From the NCBI RefSeq assembly GCF_001428435.1, contig NZ_LMSO01000001.1:124001-188000 (forward strand): 64,000 bases of DNA. The letters run 5' to 3'. Source of the stretch: Arthrobacter sp. Soil782 (GTDB lineage Bacteria; Actinomycetota; Actinomycetes; Actinomycetales; Micrococcaceae). The translations under genes were made by a program, and so were the position numbers. Of this stretch, positions 33,710 to 41,272 are shown piece after piece. The notes beneath the pieces were generated by a model that was given only the letters and a program-made list of their open reading frames with translations, was not told the origin of the DNA and made no database searches. Numbering within the stretch: the stretch's first letter is position 1; every line of letters begins with the position of its first letter.

Positions 33710-34783
33710 ATGACTGACACCGCAGTTCGATCCGGTTCGGCCGAAAAGGCAGCCGGAACCACGAAGACAGGGCTCCAGCCGCTTACCTTCGCCAAGGCGC
33801 TGAACACAGCCTTGGCCGACGCCATGGAGGCTGATCCCTCCGTCATCATCTTCGGCGAAGACGTCGGCCCGCTCGGCGGCGTCTTCCGGATCACGGATGG
33901 ACTCACCGCCCGCTTCGGTGAGGAACGCTGCTTCGACACGCCCCTGGCGGAGTCCGGCATCATGGGCATGGCGGTCGGCATGGCGATGAACGGGATGATC
34001 CCCGTCGTCGAAATGCAGTTCGACGCCTTCGCCTACCCCGCCTTCGAGCAGGTGGTCAGCCACGTCGCGAAAATGCCCAACAGGACCAAGGGCAAGGTGA
34101 AGCTGCCGCTGGTTATGCGCATTCCGTACGCCGGCGGTATTGGGGGAGTGGAGCACCACTGCGACTCCTCGGAGTCCTACTACGTGCACACGCCCGGGCT
34201 GACCGTTCTGGCCCCCGCCACCGTGCGCGATGCCTACCTGATGCTCCGCGACGCCATCCGCTTCCCCGATCCCGTGGTCTTCCTTGAGCCGAAAAAGCTC
34301 TACTGGACCAAGGAGACACTCGACCTGGATGAACTTCGCAAGGAAGCCGACGACGCCGCCACCGCCGGTTCAACGGTGGGCCGCGCCGTGGTTGCCCGCT
34401 CCGGAACCGACGCCACCCTTATTGCCTACGGACCCTCCGTGCCGACGGCGCTGGCCGCCGCTGAAGCGGCTGCCGCTGAAGGGCGCAGCCTTGAGGTGAT
34501 CGACGTGCGCTCGCTCGTACCATTCGACGACGAGACCGTCACCGCCAGCGTGCGAAGGACTGGGCGCGCCGTCGTCATTGCGGAAGCACCGGGGTTCGCC
34601 TCGGTCGCCGCGGAGATCGTTGCCCGTGTGCAGGAGCGCTGCTTCAACTCGCTGGCTGCCCCCGTGCGGCGCGTGACCGGGTTCGACATTCCGTACCCCG
34701 CACCCAAGCTCGAGCACTTCTTCCTGCCGAGCGTTGACCGGATCCTCGACACCGTGGATGAACTGCAGTGGGAGGACGCATGA
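33710..34783 (+). CDS. bkdB: branched-chain 2-oxoacid dehydrogenase E1 beta
   Basis: 357 residues with the transketolase pyrimidine-binding and C-terminal domains: FGEDVGPLGGVFRIT, CFDTPLAESGIMGMAVGMAM and IPYAGGIGGVEHHCDSSES. It forms the E1 heterotetramer with the E1 alpha protein 2 bases upstream. About 23 N-terminal residues precede the conserved core. Its stop overlaps the E2 start by 4 bases. Confidence 0.94.
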   Translation: MTDTAVRSGSAEKAAGTTKTGLQPLTFAKALNTALADAMEADPSVIIFGEDVGPLGGVFRITDGLTARFGEERCFDTPLAESGIMGMAVGMAMNGMIPVVEMQFDAFAYPAFEQVVSHVAKMPNRTKGKVKLPLVMRIPYAGGIGGVEHHCDSSESYYVHTPGLTVLAPATVRDAYLMLRDAIRFPDPVVFLEPKKLYWTKETLDLDELRKEADDAATAGSTVGRAVVARSGTDATLIAYGPSVPTALAAAEAAAAEGRSLEVIDVRSLVPFDDETVTASVRRTGRAVVIAEAPGFASVAAEIVARVQERCFNSLAAPVRRVTGFDIPYPAPKLEHFFLPSVDRILDTVDELQWEDA

Positions 34784-36339
34784 GCGCCATGACAACGAGC
34801 CCCTCGGTGAAGGTGTTCCTGCTGCCTGACCTCGGTGAGGGCCTGACCGAAGCCGAACTGGTGAACTGGCTCGTGGCCGAGGGGGACACGGTCTCCGTCG
34901 ACCAGCCGGTGGCCGAAGTGGAGACGGCAAAATCCATGGTGGAGGTTCCTTCTCCGTTTGCCGGGGTCGTCGCTCAGTTGCATGGCGAAGCCGGGACCAC
35001 CATCAACGTCGGTGCGCCCCTGATCTCCGTACGGCCCGACGGCGCTGCGCCCGAGGCAGTGGCTACCACAGCTGCTTCCGCGGGCAATCCTGACGCGGAG
35101 GCGTATCGCGAGGAGGAACGAGCCGGGGTCAGCGTGCCCACCGACGCTGAGGTCGCCGCAGCGCCGGACGCAGGTGAATCAGGTGCCGAGGCCGGTGAGG
35201 GATCCGGCAATGTCCTGATCGGTTACGGCACGCCGGGCACCGGTACCGGAGGCCGGACGCGGCGGCGCAGGGGCGATGCCGGTTCAGCCGCGGTCTCAAC
35301 TTCCGCTTCGGCAGCCGAGGCACCGGAGAGCGCGGAAGCGCCGGAGACCGCGCAAGCGCCGGCAACGCTGACGCAGGAAGCACCCGTGGCAGCGTCCGAG
35401 CAGCGTGCAGTGCTGTGCATCTCGCCGCTGGTCCGCAAGCTTGCGCGGGACGCCGGTCTCACATTGTCCTCGGTCGAGGGTACGGGCGTGGACGGCATGG
35501 TCCTGCGCCGCGACGTCGAGCGCGCTTTGCAGGCTTCCGCCGGAACGTCCGGTGAAAAGCAGGAGACCCTACCCAGCAGTAGCAGCGATCAAAGCACCGC
35601 TGGGGAAGTGGGCCAGGATCGCCGCAGCGGGCTGCGGATCGCCGAGCGCATCCCCGTCCGGGGTGTCCGCAAGGCGGTAGTCGAGGCTATGACCCGCAGT
35701 CGGCGCGAGATCCCGGAAGCAACGGTCTGGGTGGACGTCGATGCCACCGCGCTGCTTGACCTGCGCACTGGGCTCAAGCGCAGGCAGCCGGATGCAACGC
35801 CCGGCCTGCTGGCATTTGTCGCACGGTTCGCACTGGCCGGGCTCGCCCGGTACCCGGAACTGAATACGCGCATCGTCGAGCGTGAGGACGGCAGCTCGGA
35901 GATCCTGAAGTTTGACGGCGTGAACCTCGGTATCGCCGCGCAGACCGACCGCGGGCTTCTGGTTCCCGCGGTTCAGCGGGCCGACCGGATGAGCGCACGG
36001 GAACTGGATGCGGAGATCCGGCGTCTTGCCGCCGTCGCACGCGAAGGCAAAGCGACACCCGCGGAACTCACCTCAGGTACGTTCACGCTGAACAACTACG
36101 GTGTGTTCGGCGTGGACGGCAGTGCAGCGATCATCAATCACCCGGAGGCCGCGATCCTCGGGCTGGGACGGATCATTGACCGGCCGTGGGTCGTCAACGG
36201 CGAGCTCGCCGTCCGCAAGGTGACCGAGTTGACGCTGACCTTTGACCATCGGGTGTGCGACGGCGGTGTTGCCGGAGGCTTCCTGCGTTACGTTGCCGAC
36301 GCTATAGAGAACCCGGGCGGCGTCCTCGCTGATCTCTGA
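34780..36339 (+). CDS. bkdC: lipoamide acyltransferase (E2) of the branched-chain keto-acid complex
   Basis: 519 residues. The lipoyl domain (about 8-82) has the lipoylated Lys in VETAKSMVEV. An Ala/Glu-rich linker, a peripheral-subunit-binding domain (about 215-250, ISPLVRKLARDAG) and the C-terminal CoA acyltransferase domain with the catalytic His in FDHRVCDGGVAG follow. The linker is long, about 80 residues, and contains a short RTRRRR basic run. ATG overlaps the bkdB stop (ATGA). The last gene of the operon. Confidence 0.93.
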   Translation: MSAMTTSPSVKVFLLPDLGEGLTEAELVNWLVAEGDTVSVDQPVAEVETAKSMVEVPSPFAGVVAQLHGEAGTTINVGAPLISVRPDGAAPEAVATTAASAGNPDAEAYREEERAGVSVPTDAEVAAAPDAGESGAEAGEGSGNVLIGYGTPGTGTGGRTRRRRGDAGSAAVSTSASAAEAPESAEAPETAQAPATLTQEAPVAASEQRAVLCISPLVRKLARDAGLTLSSVEGTGVDGMVLRRDVERALQASAGTSGEKQETLPSSSSDQSTAGEVGQDRRSGLRIAERIPVRGVRKAVVEAMTRSRREIPEATVWVDVDATALLDLRTGLKRRQPDATPGLLAFVARFALAGLARYPELNTRIVEREDGSSEILKFDGVNLGIAAQTDRGLLVPAVQRADRMSARELDAEIRRLAAVAREGKATPAELTSGTFTLNNYGVFGVDGSAAIINHPEAAILGLGRIIDRPWVVNGELAVRKVTELTLTFDHRVCDGGVAGGFLRYVADAIENPGGVLADL

Positions 36340-36379
36340 CGATTAGGCTTAGCGGACAGCCGCCACCAGAGAGGAACCC

Positions 36380-37243
36380 ATGTCCGAGCGAGAAGACGAA
36401 CAGTCCCACCCCTGGACCCAGTTGGGAGACCGCGTGTGGATGCTTCGTACCGATCCCTTCGGCCTGAACACCGGACTGGTGGTGGGAACGGACCGGGCAC
36501 TGGTGATAGACACCGGGGCCGGGCCCGAACAAGCGGCCCGGATCTTCGACGCCGTGCGTGCGCTGACTGACCTGCCGCTGTGCGTGGTCAACACCCATTC
36601 GCACTTCGACCATGTGTTCGGCAACGCCTATTTTGCGGCCCACGGCACTGAGGACTTCTGGGCAACCGACCGGTGCGCCGCCGTCATTCGCGAGAGCGGC
36701 GAGGAACAGCGTGCGGAAGTTGGCAAGACGGAGCCGGCGATGGTCGAGAACCGCGGTGATCACACGGCTATCCACCCGGCCAACAGGCACGTTTCCGGAT
36801 CGCCGGTGGATCTGGACCTCGGCGGTATCTCGGTCACCCTGTTTCACCTGGGCTTCGGTCATACGGACAACGACCTTTTGGTTGGCGCCGGCAACGTGTT
36901 GTTCACCGGTGATCTGGTCGAGGAGGGCGCGGATCCCGGTTTTGAGGATTCCTTCCCGGCGGAGTGGATCCGCACGCTGGGCAAGATTACGGCGCTCGAT
37001 GACCTGTATGACGTCTTTGTTCCCGGTCACGGTGCGCCGGTGGACGTCGACTTTGTGGCCACGCAGCTGAACAAGATGCGCAGCGCGGTCCGGGTCACCA
37101 AGGTAGCTATGGATGAAGCCTCGGTGGACATGACCAAGGCCATCCCGATTCTCCCATACGGCCCGGAGCAGTCGCGGGCGCTACTGACCCGCCTGCGCAC
37201 CCTCGCGCACTGGAAGTGGCTGGAGCGCCAGGGCAGCAGCTGA
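36380..37243 (+). CDS. MBL-fold metallo-hydrolase
   Basis: 287 residues with the metallo-beta-lactamase metal motif HSHFDHVFGN (HxHxDH) and later GFGHTDND and FVPGHGAP, matching the hydrolase (glyoxalase II or quorum-quenching-like) group. There is no signal peptide. The substrate is unknown. The last 63 bases overlap the 3' end of the opposing P-loop gene, an unusual but acceptable tail-to-tail overlap. Confidence 0.82.
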   Translation: MSEREDEQSHPWTQLGDRVWMLRTDPFGLNTGLVVGTDRALVIDTGAGPEQAARIFDAVRALTDLPLCVVNTHSHFDHVFGNAYFAAHGTEDFWATDRCAAVIRESGEEQRAEVGKTEPAMVENRGDHTAIHPANRHVSGSPVDLDLGGISVTLFHLGFGHTDNDLLVGAGNVLFTGDLVEEGADPGFEDSFPAEWIRTLGKITALDDLYDVFVPGHGAPVDVDFVATQLNKMRSAVRVTKVAMDEASVDMTKAIPILPYGPEQSRALLTRLRTLAHWKWLERQGSS

Positions 37244-37879
37244 CGGCGGCGGACCAGGCATGACCAGCCGTGCCTCGATGTGCTTTGCGAGCCCCTTGGT
37301 AATCTCTGCCGCGGTCCCGTTCGCATCCACGAGGGCGTAGTCCTCGAACCCGGGCAGCTGCCGGTAGGAAGCGTCCAGCGCAGTGAGGAATTCAAGGGTT
37401 TCCTGGTCGGTATTCCGGGACGCAATGCGGGCCTGCGCCGTGTTCGGGTCAACGCCGAGGTAAACCACAAGATCGGGCTGCGGCAGCACGCGCAGTAACC
37501 AGGGCAGCAGCCGGCCGGCGGGAAGGCCCCGCACCCGTCGCAAGGCCAGCTGGCACTGCAGGTGGCGGTCAAAGAGAACGACACCCCGCCGTCGTCGTGC
37601 CTGCAGCGTGGAGCGCAGCACGGCAAGCACGCGGAGGGAACTCTCGACTGCATCCAGTAAGCGGCTTCCTAGCAGGGATTGAGCGGTGTGCGAGTGCCGT
37701 GACGCCCAGCGGTCGAGGGTTCGCCGGCCGCCGGGATTGCGAAACAGCGCCGCCTCGATGCCGGCCTCCCGGAGCTTGTGAACAACTGACCGCGCGGCCG
37801 TTGTTTTGCCCGCTCCGTCGATCCCCAGCAGGACCACGCGGAGAACCTGTGGATTCCTTGGGAACCGGGTCATTTTCAC
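37181..37879 (-). CDS. dTMP-kinase-like P-loop nucleotide kinase
   Basis: 232 residues with Walker A GIDGAGKTT near residue 20, a DRH motif (VVLFDRHLQCQLAL) equivalent to the DRY of thymidylate kinases, and a basic segment. It resembles Tmk but the rest is divergent, so the true substrate is uncertain. The Met at 37873 is an alternative start. The 3' end overlaps the MBL gene by 63 bases on the opposite strand. Confidence 0.7.
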   Translation of the reverse strand: MKMTRFPRNPQVLRVVLLGIDGAGKTTAARSVVHKLREAGIEAALFRNPGGRRTLDRWASRHSHTAQSLLGSRLLDAVESSLRVLAVLRSTLQARRRRGVVLFDRHLQCQLALRRVRGLPAGRLLPWLLRVLPQPDLVVYLGVDPNTAQARIASRNTDQETLEFLTALDASYRQLPGFEDYALVDANGTAAEITKGLAKHIEARLVMPGPPPSAAALALQPLPVREGAQAGQ

Positions 37880-37970
37880 CTTTCGCGGGTGTACTCTCTG
37901 TGAACAATCATCGCAAGGGCGGCTGGACGAAGACTGATAGCGCCAGTATCACTCTGTCTCTGCAGTTAAT

Positions 37971-38026
37971 CCGGCTTCCCACAGCGAAGACCAGGTGAGA
38001 GGGATGCATGCTCCCGGGGAAGCCGG
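37971..38026 (+). promoter_or_regulatory. structured leader upstream of the cupredoxin gene
   Basis: CCGGCTTCCC (37971-37980) pairs perfectly with GGGAAGCCGG (38017-38026); the 36-base loop holds a second small hairpin (GGGA...TCCC, about 38001-38014). It ends 28 bases before the cupredoxin ATG. The nearest upstream gene is divergent, so this is not a terminator for it. The sequence GGGGAAGCCGGTGGTGAATC echoes part of a cobalamin riboswitch but the GCCACTG box is absent. Confidence 0.45.
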
Positions 38027-38053
38027 TGGTGAATCCCGCCGGAATGGAGAGCA

Positions 38054-38539
38054 ATGAAAATCACGCGTAGTGCCCTTGGCCTGGTACTTGCTGCAGCGCT
38101 CATTGGAGTGGCCGGCTGCGGTTCAGGCGGCGAGCCGACCAGTGAGGCGCCGCCGGCCGAGACCAGTAGTGCGGCCGAGCCCACGGCAGAGGAGACAACC
38201 GCGGCTGCGGAGCCCAGCGAAGCGGCCTCGGAGGCGCCCAGCGGGGCAGCTTCGGAGGAGCCCACGGAAGAGGCTCCGGCCGAGGAAATCGTCATCACCA
38301 TCCGAAATTTCGAGTATGAGATGCCCGACTCCGTGCCCGCGGGGGCGGAGATCACGGTGGTCAACGAGGACACCGCACCCCACACGGTGACCACCACGGA
38401 GACCGAGGACTTCGACGCCATTGTGCAGGGCGGGGAGACCGTAACCTTCACCGCGCCGTCCGAACCGGGGGAGTACCCCTTCATTTGCACGTACCACCCC
38501 AACATGACGGGGACGCTGGTGGTGAGCAGCGATGGCTAA
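38054..38539 (+). CDS. cupredoxin-domain lipoprotein (plastocyanin/azurin-like)
   Basis: 161 residues. A lipoprotein signal peptide ends at a Cys in the lipobox GVAGC (about residue 22). An acidic Glu/Ala/Ser/Thr linker (about 30-80) is followed by a C-terminal cupredoxin domain with the probable copper ligands His (APHTVTT), Cys (FICTYHPNM), His and Met. It would be held on the outer face of the membrane and carry electrons or bind copper. It overlaps the next gene by 8 bases. Confidence 0.85.
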   Translation: MKITRSALGLVLAAALIGVAGCGSGGEPTSEAPPAETSSAAEPTAEETTAAAEPSEAASEAPSGAASEEPTEEAPAEEIVITIRNFEYEMPDSVPAGAEITVVNEDTAPHTVTTTETEDFDAIVQGGETVTFTAPSEPGEYPFICTYHPNMTGTLVVSSDG

Positions 38540-38990
38540 TGCGGCAACGCACGGGCGCGTTGCCCGCGGGCGCGGACGCTCGGCTCCGCTGCTGATGGTG
38601 ATCCGCGTGCTCATTGCACTGGGGTTGGCTGTCGACGCCTACGTGCACTTCATCCTTGCTCCCCAGTACCAGCAGGCTTACCCCGACGGCATGGGCGGGG
38701 GGACTCTTTTCCGCATCCAAGCCGTGGCGGCCATCCTTGCAGGGCTCTACGTGCTGATCCGCGGAAGCCGCCTGTCCTACGCCATCGCTGCGCTGGTTGC
38801 GCTTTCGGCCTTCGCCGCCGTAGTGCTGTCCGTCTATATCCAGCTCCCACAAGTGGGCCCGATTCCGGCCATGTATGAACCGCTGTGGTTCTTCGAGAAA
38901 ACGCTGAGCGCCGTTGCCGAAGGTATAGCGGGAGTTCTCGCCGTCGTCGGCTTCTTCCTGGTTCCGCGGAAGGACACTGCACTGCGCTAG
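38532..38990 (+). CDS. four-helix integral membrane protein, partner of the cupredoxin
   Basis: 152 residues with four hydrophobic segments (about 24-43, 62-80, 83-105, 125-146). The overall layout is DoxX-like but the core motifs are not clear. It overlaps the cupredoxin stop by 8 bases, so the two are co-translated and may form one redox or copper-handling unit. No family assigned with certainty. Confidence 0.7.
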   Translation: MANAATHGRVARGRGRSAPLLMVIRVLIALGLAVDAYVHFILAPQYQQAYPDGMGGGTLFRIQAVAAILAGLYVLIRGSRLSYAIAALVALSAFAAVVLSVYIQLPQVGPIPAMYEPLWFFEKTLSAVAEGIAGVLAVVGFFLVPRKDTALR

Positions 38991-39000
38991 CGTGTGAACG

Positions 39001-40209
39001 GTGCCCCAGGAACCGTTCAACCTCCGAAAGATTGCCGTTGGCGCATACGGCCCGTCACTCTTGTACGGCGCGGCAACGGGGTCCATCATCCCGGTCATCG
39101 TGCTCTCTGCCACTGAGCTCGGCGCCGATGTGGCGACGGCGGCGCTCATCCTCACGCTCACCGGCATCGGATCGCTGGTCACCAACGTACCTGCGACGCT
39201 GATCACCTCCCGGTTTGGGGAGCGGTGGGCGCTGGTAGCGGCGTCGCTCTGGTGCTCGGCGGCGATGATCCTTGCGCTGTCGGCGCCTAACCTCGCGGTA
39301 TTCGCGGCTGCGATCTTCATGGTCGGTATGGCAGGGGCGGTGTTCGGCCTCGCCCGCCAGAGCTACCTCACTGAGGCGGTGCCCGTTCACTTCCGGGCGC
39401 GCGCTCTCTCGACCCTCGGTGGAGTGACCCGGATCGGCGTCTTTCTGGGGCCGTTCGCCGGCGCGCTTGCCATGAGTTTCCTGGGGCTCGACGGCGCCTA
39501 TTGGGTGGGTGCCGGAGCTACCCTCGTTGCCGCTGTCCTCAGCTTTCAGGTTCCCGAGCTGGGTGGTCCGCGAGCGTCCCCCGGCCAGGGCACGGCGGCT
39601 GCGGCCGCGGCCCCGCCGACCCTCCGAGCCATCTTCCGAAGCCACGTCCGGGTCTTCGGCACCGTAGGCGTGGGAGTGCTGCTGATCGCCGCGGTACGGG
39701 CCACCAGGCAGGCCGTTCTGCCGCTCTGGGCCCAGGAGATAGGGCTTGACCCCGCAACGACATCGCTCATCTACGGTCTCTCCGGCGCCATCGACATGCT
39801 GATTTTCTACCCCGCGGGCAAGGTGATGGACCTTTACGGCAGGCGCTGGGTGGCGGTGCCCTGCATGCTGATCATGGGAGTGTCGCTGCTCCTCCTGCCG
39901 CTCACGCGGGACGCGCTGAGCCTGCTGGCCGTGGCGCTGCTCATCGGCTTTGGCAACGGGATCGGCTCCGGGATCGTCATGACACTCGGAGCTGACTTTT
40001 CACCGTCGCCCGGACGGCCGCAGTTCCTCGGGATCTGGCGTCTGCTGACGGATGTGGGGACCATGGCGGGCCCGGGAACCGTGTCTGCCGTGACGGCGGT
40101 CGCGTCCCTTGCGGGAGGGATTTGGACAACGGGCGCGCTGGGACTCGTGGGAGCGGTTGTCCTGTGGCTGTGGGTGCCGCCGAGAGAGCAGCGGGGGCGC
40201 CAGCGGTAG
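39001..40209 (+). CDS. MFS transporter
   Basis: 402 residues from a GTG with about 12 transmembrane helices, major facilitator superfamily. Motif-A-like loops are at TLITSRFGERWALVAASLWC and GKVMDLYGRRWVAVPCML. It is like drug or sugar efflux members, but the substrate is unknown. It starts 10 bases after the membrane protein and may belong to the same transcript. Confidence 0.8.
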   Translation: MPQEPFNLRKIAVGAYGPSLLYGAATGSIIPVIVLSATELGADVATAALILTLTGIGSLVTNVPATLITSRFGERWALVAASLWCSAAMILALSAPNLAVFAAAIFMVGMAGAVFGLARQSYLTEAVPVHFRARALSTLGGVTRIGVFLGPFAGALAMSFLGLDGAYWVGAGATLVAAVLSFQVPELGGPRASPGQGTAAAAAAPPTLRAIFRSHVRVFGTVGVGVLLIAAVRATRQAVLPLWAQEIGLDPATTSLIYGLSGAIDMLIFYPAGKVMDLYGRRWVAVPCMLIMGVSLLLLPLTRDALSLLAVALLIGFGNGIGSGIVMTLGADFSPSPGRPQFLGIWRLLTDVGTMAGPGTVSAVTAVASLAGGIWTTGALGLVGAVVLWLWVPPREQRGRQR

Positions 40210-40237
40210 CGCGCCGCCGAAAAGGCCCGGCCGAGGC

Positions 40238-41152
40238 TCAGCTCGCGGCGCCCTGCAGGCGAGCCTGGGATCCGAACAGCCAGCACGCCGTCGCGCTCAG
40301 CGTGTAGCCCACCCCAACGATGAGCGAGAGGCCGGACCAAAAAAACAGCGGAACGCCGGCCGTGCCCGGAACAGGAGCAGGGCCGATTGCCTGAACATAC
40401 ACGTAGAGACCAAGGGATAGCGCCAGGCCCAGCAAGCCCGGGATCCAGCACAGAGCCAGCCAGGCCCGGGACGCACCCCAGAACCTTCCAAATCCCTCCC
40501 ACACGTTCCAGCGGTTTCCGGAGCGCAGGATCAGGAGCCCGCCGATGAGCGTCCAGGCTCCAACCACCAGGTACGCGGCCACGACGTCGGCCGGCCGGTG
40601 CCACAGATTGATGAACGTCGCGGCCCCCGCCAGAACGGAGTAGGTGCCGCCGGCGGCCGCCGCGAGCGGGCGCCAGCGGGGGGATACAACGAGGAAGATC
40701 GCCGCAGCGGCGGAGGCAGCCAGCGTTGTATGCCCGGACGGAAGCGAGTTGAAATCGAGCGTGGGCACGCCGCGATCGGGCCGGTCAAAGAGGACGTTCT
40801 TGAGGATCTGTGTTGTGAGATTGGCGCCGATGATGGTGCCGAGCGCTATTCCGGCAGCCGCCCACCGCCGTCGTCCGAGTGTCACAAACAGAATCACCGC
40901 TGCGGCGATGAACACCGAAATCAGAGGCAGGCTGTCGAGGAACCGAAGAAAGGGGCCCTGGGTATCGGGTGCAGCTATGCCCGCTTCCGCCCACGCGGAC
41001 TCGTCTGCAAACTGCCCAGTGGTGGTGCGGACAAACGCCCAGTAGGTCCACCCCAGAGCGACAAAGCACCCAAGCGCGCCGAGGACAAACAGCACGGGGT
41101 GCCGTGCGGCCGTGGAGAAGCGGCGTGCCGTTCTCGAGTGTTGGGTGCTCAC
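40238..41152 (-). CDS. membrane phosphatase, PAP2 family
   Basis: 304 residues with a PAP2 domain whose three motifs are KNVLFDRPDRG, PSGHTTLAASAAAA and ATFINLWHRPADVVAAYLV. About six to seven membrane helices are visible. Such enzymes act on phosphatidic acid or undecaprenyl pyrophosphate. The opposing MFS gene ends 28 bases away. Confidence 0.85.
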   Translation of the reverse strand: MSTQHSRTARRFSTAARHPVLFVLGALGCFVALGWTYWAFVRTTTGQFADESAWAEAGIAAPDTQGPFLRFLDSLPLISVFIAAAVILFVTLGRRRWAAAGIALGTIIGANLTTQILKNVLFDRPDRGVPTLDFNSLPSGHTTLAASAAAAIFLVVSPRWRPLAAAAGGTYSVLAGAATFINLWHRPADVVAAYLVVGAWTLIGGLLILRSGNRWNVWEGFGRFWGASRAWLALCWIPGLLGLALSLGLYVYVQAIGPAPVPGTAGVPLFFWSGLSLIVGVGYTLSATACWLFGSQARLQGAAS

Positions 41153-41212
41153 CTGTTTAACACTGACACAGCGTCGCGTTGGTTCCGGAATCGGGCGGGT
41201 CTGTCCCGTTCC

Positions 41213-41261
41213 CCACGCAGGTCCGCCTGCACCCCGGGAGGGTGCAGGCGGACCTGCGTGG
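41213..41261 (-). terminator. perfect 22-bp hairpin after the FN3 protein gene
   Basis: Two complementary 22-base arms (CCACGCAGGTCC... and ...GGACCTGCGTGG) separated by a 5-base loop. It begins 11 bases beyond the stop of the FN3 gene, and the PAP2 gene continues in the same direction, so it likely ends FN3 transcription. No U tract. Confidence 0.7.
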
Positions 41262-41272
41262 TGGAGCCGCGG

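Noticed and set aside
37971-38040. Cobalamin riboswitch
   Set aside because: GGGGAAGCCGGTGGTGAATC resembles one internal segment, but the conserved GCCACTG box and the usual downstream hairpin are absent. Listed only as a structured leader.
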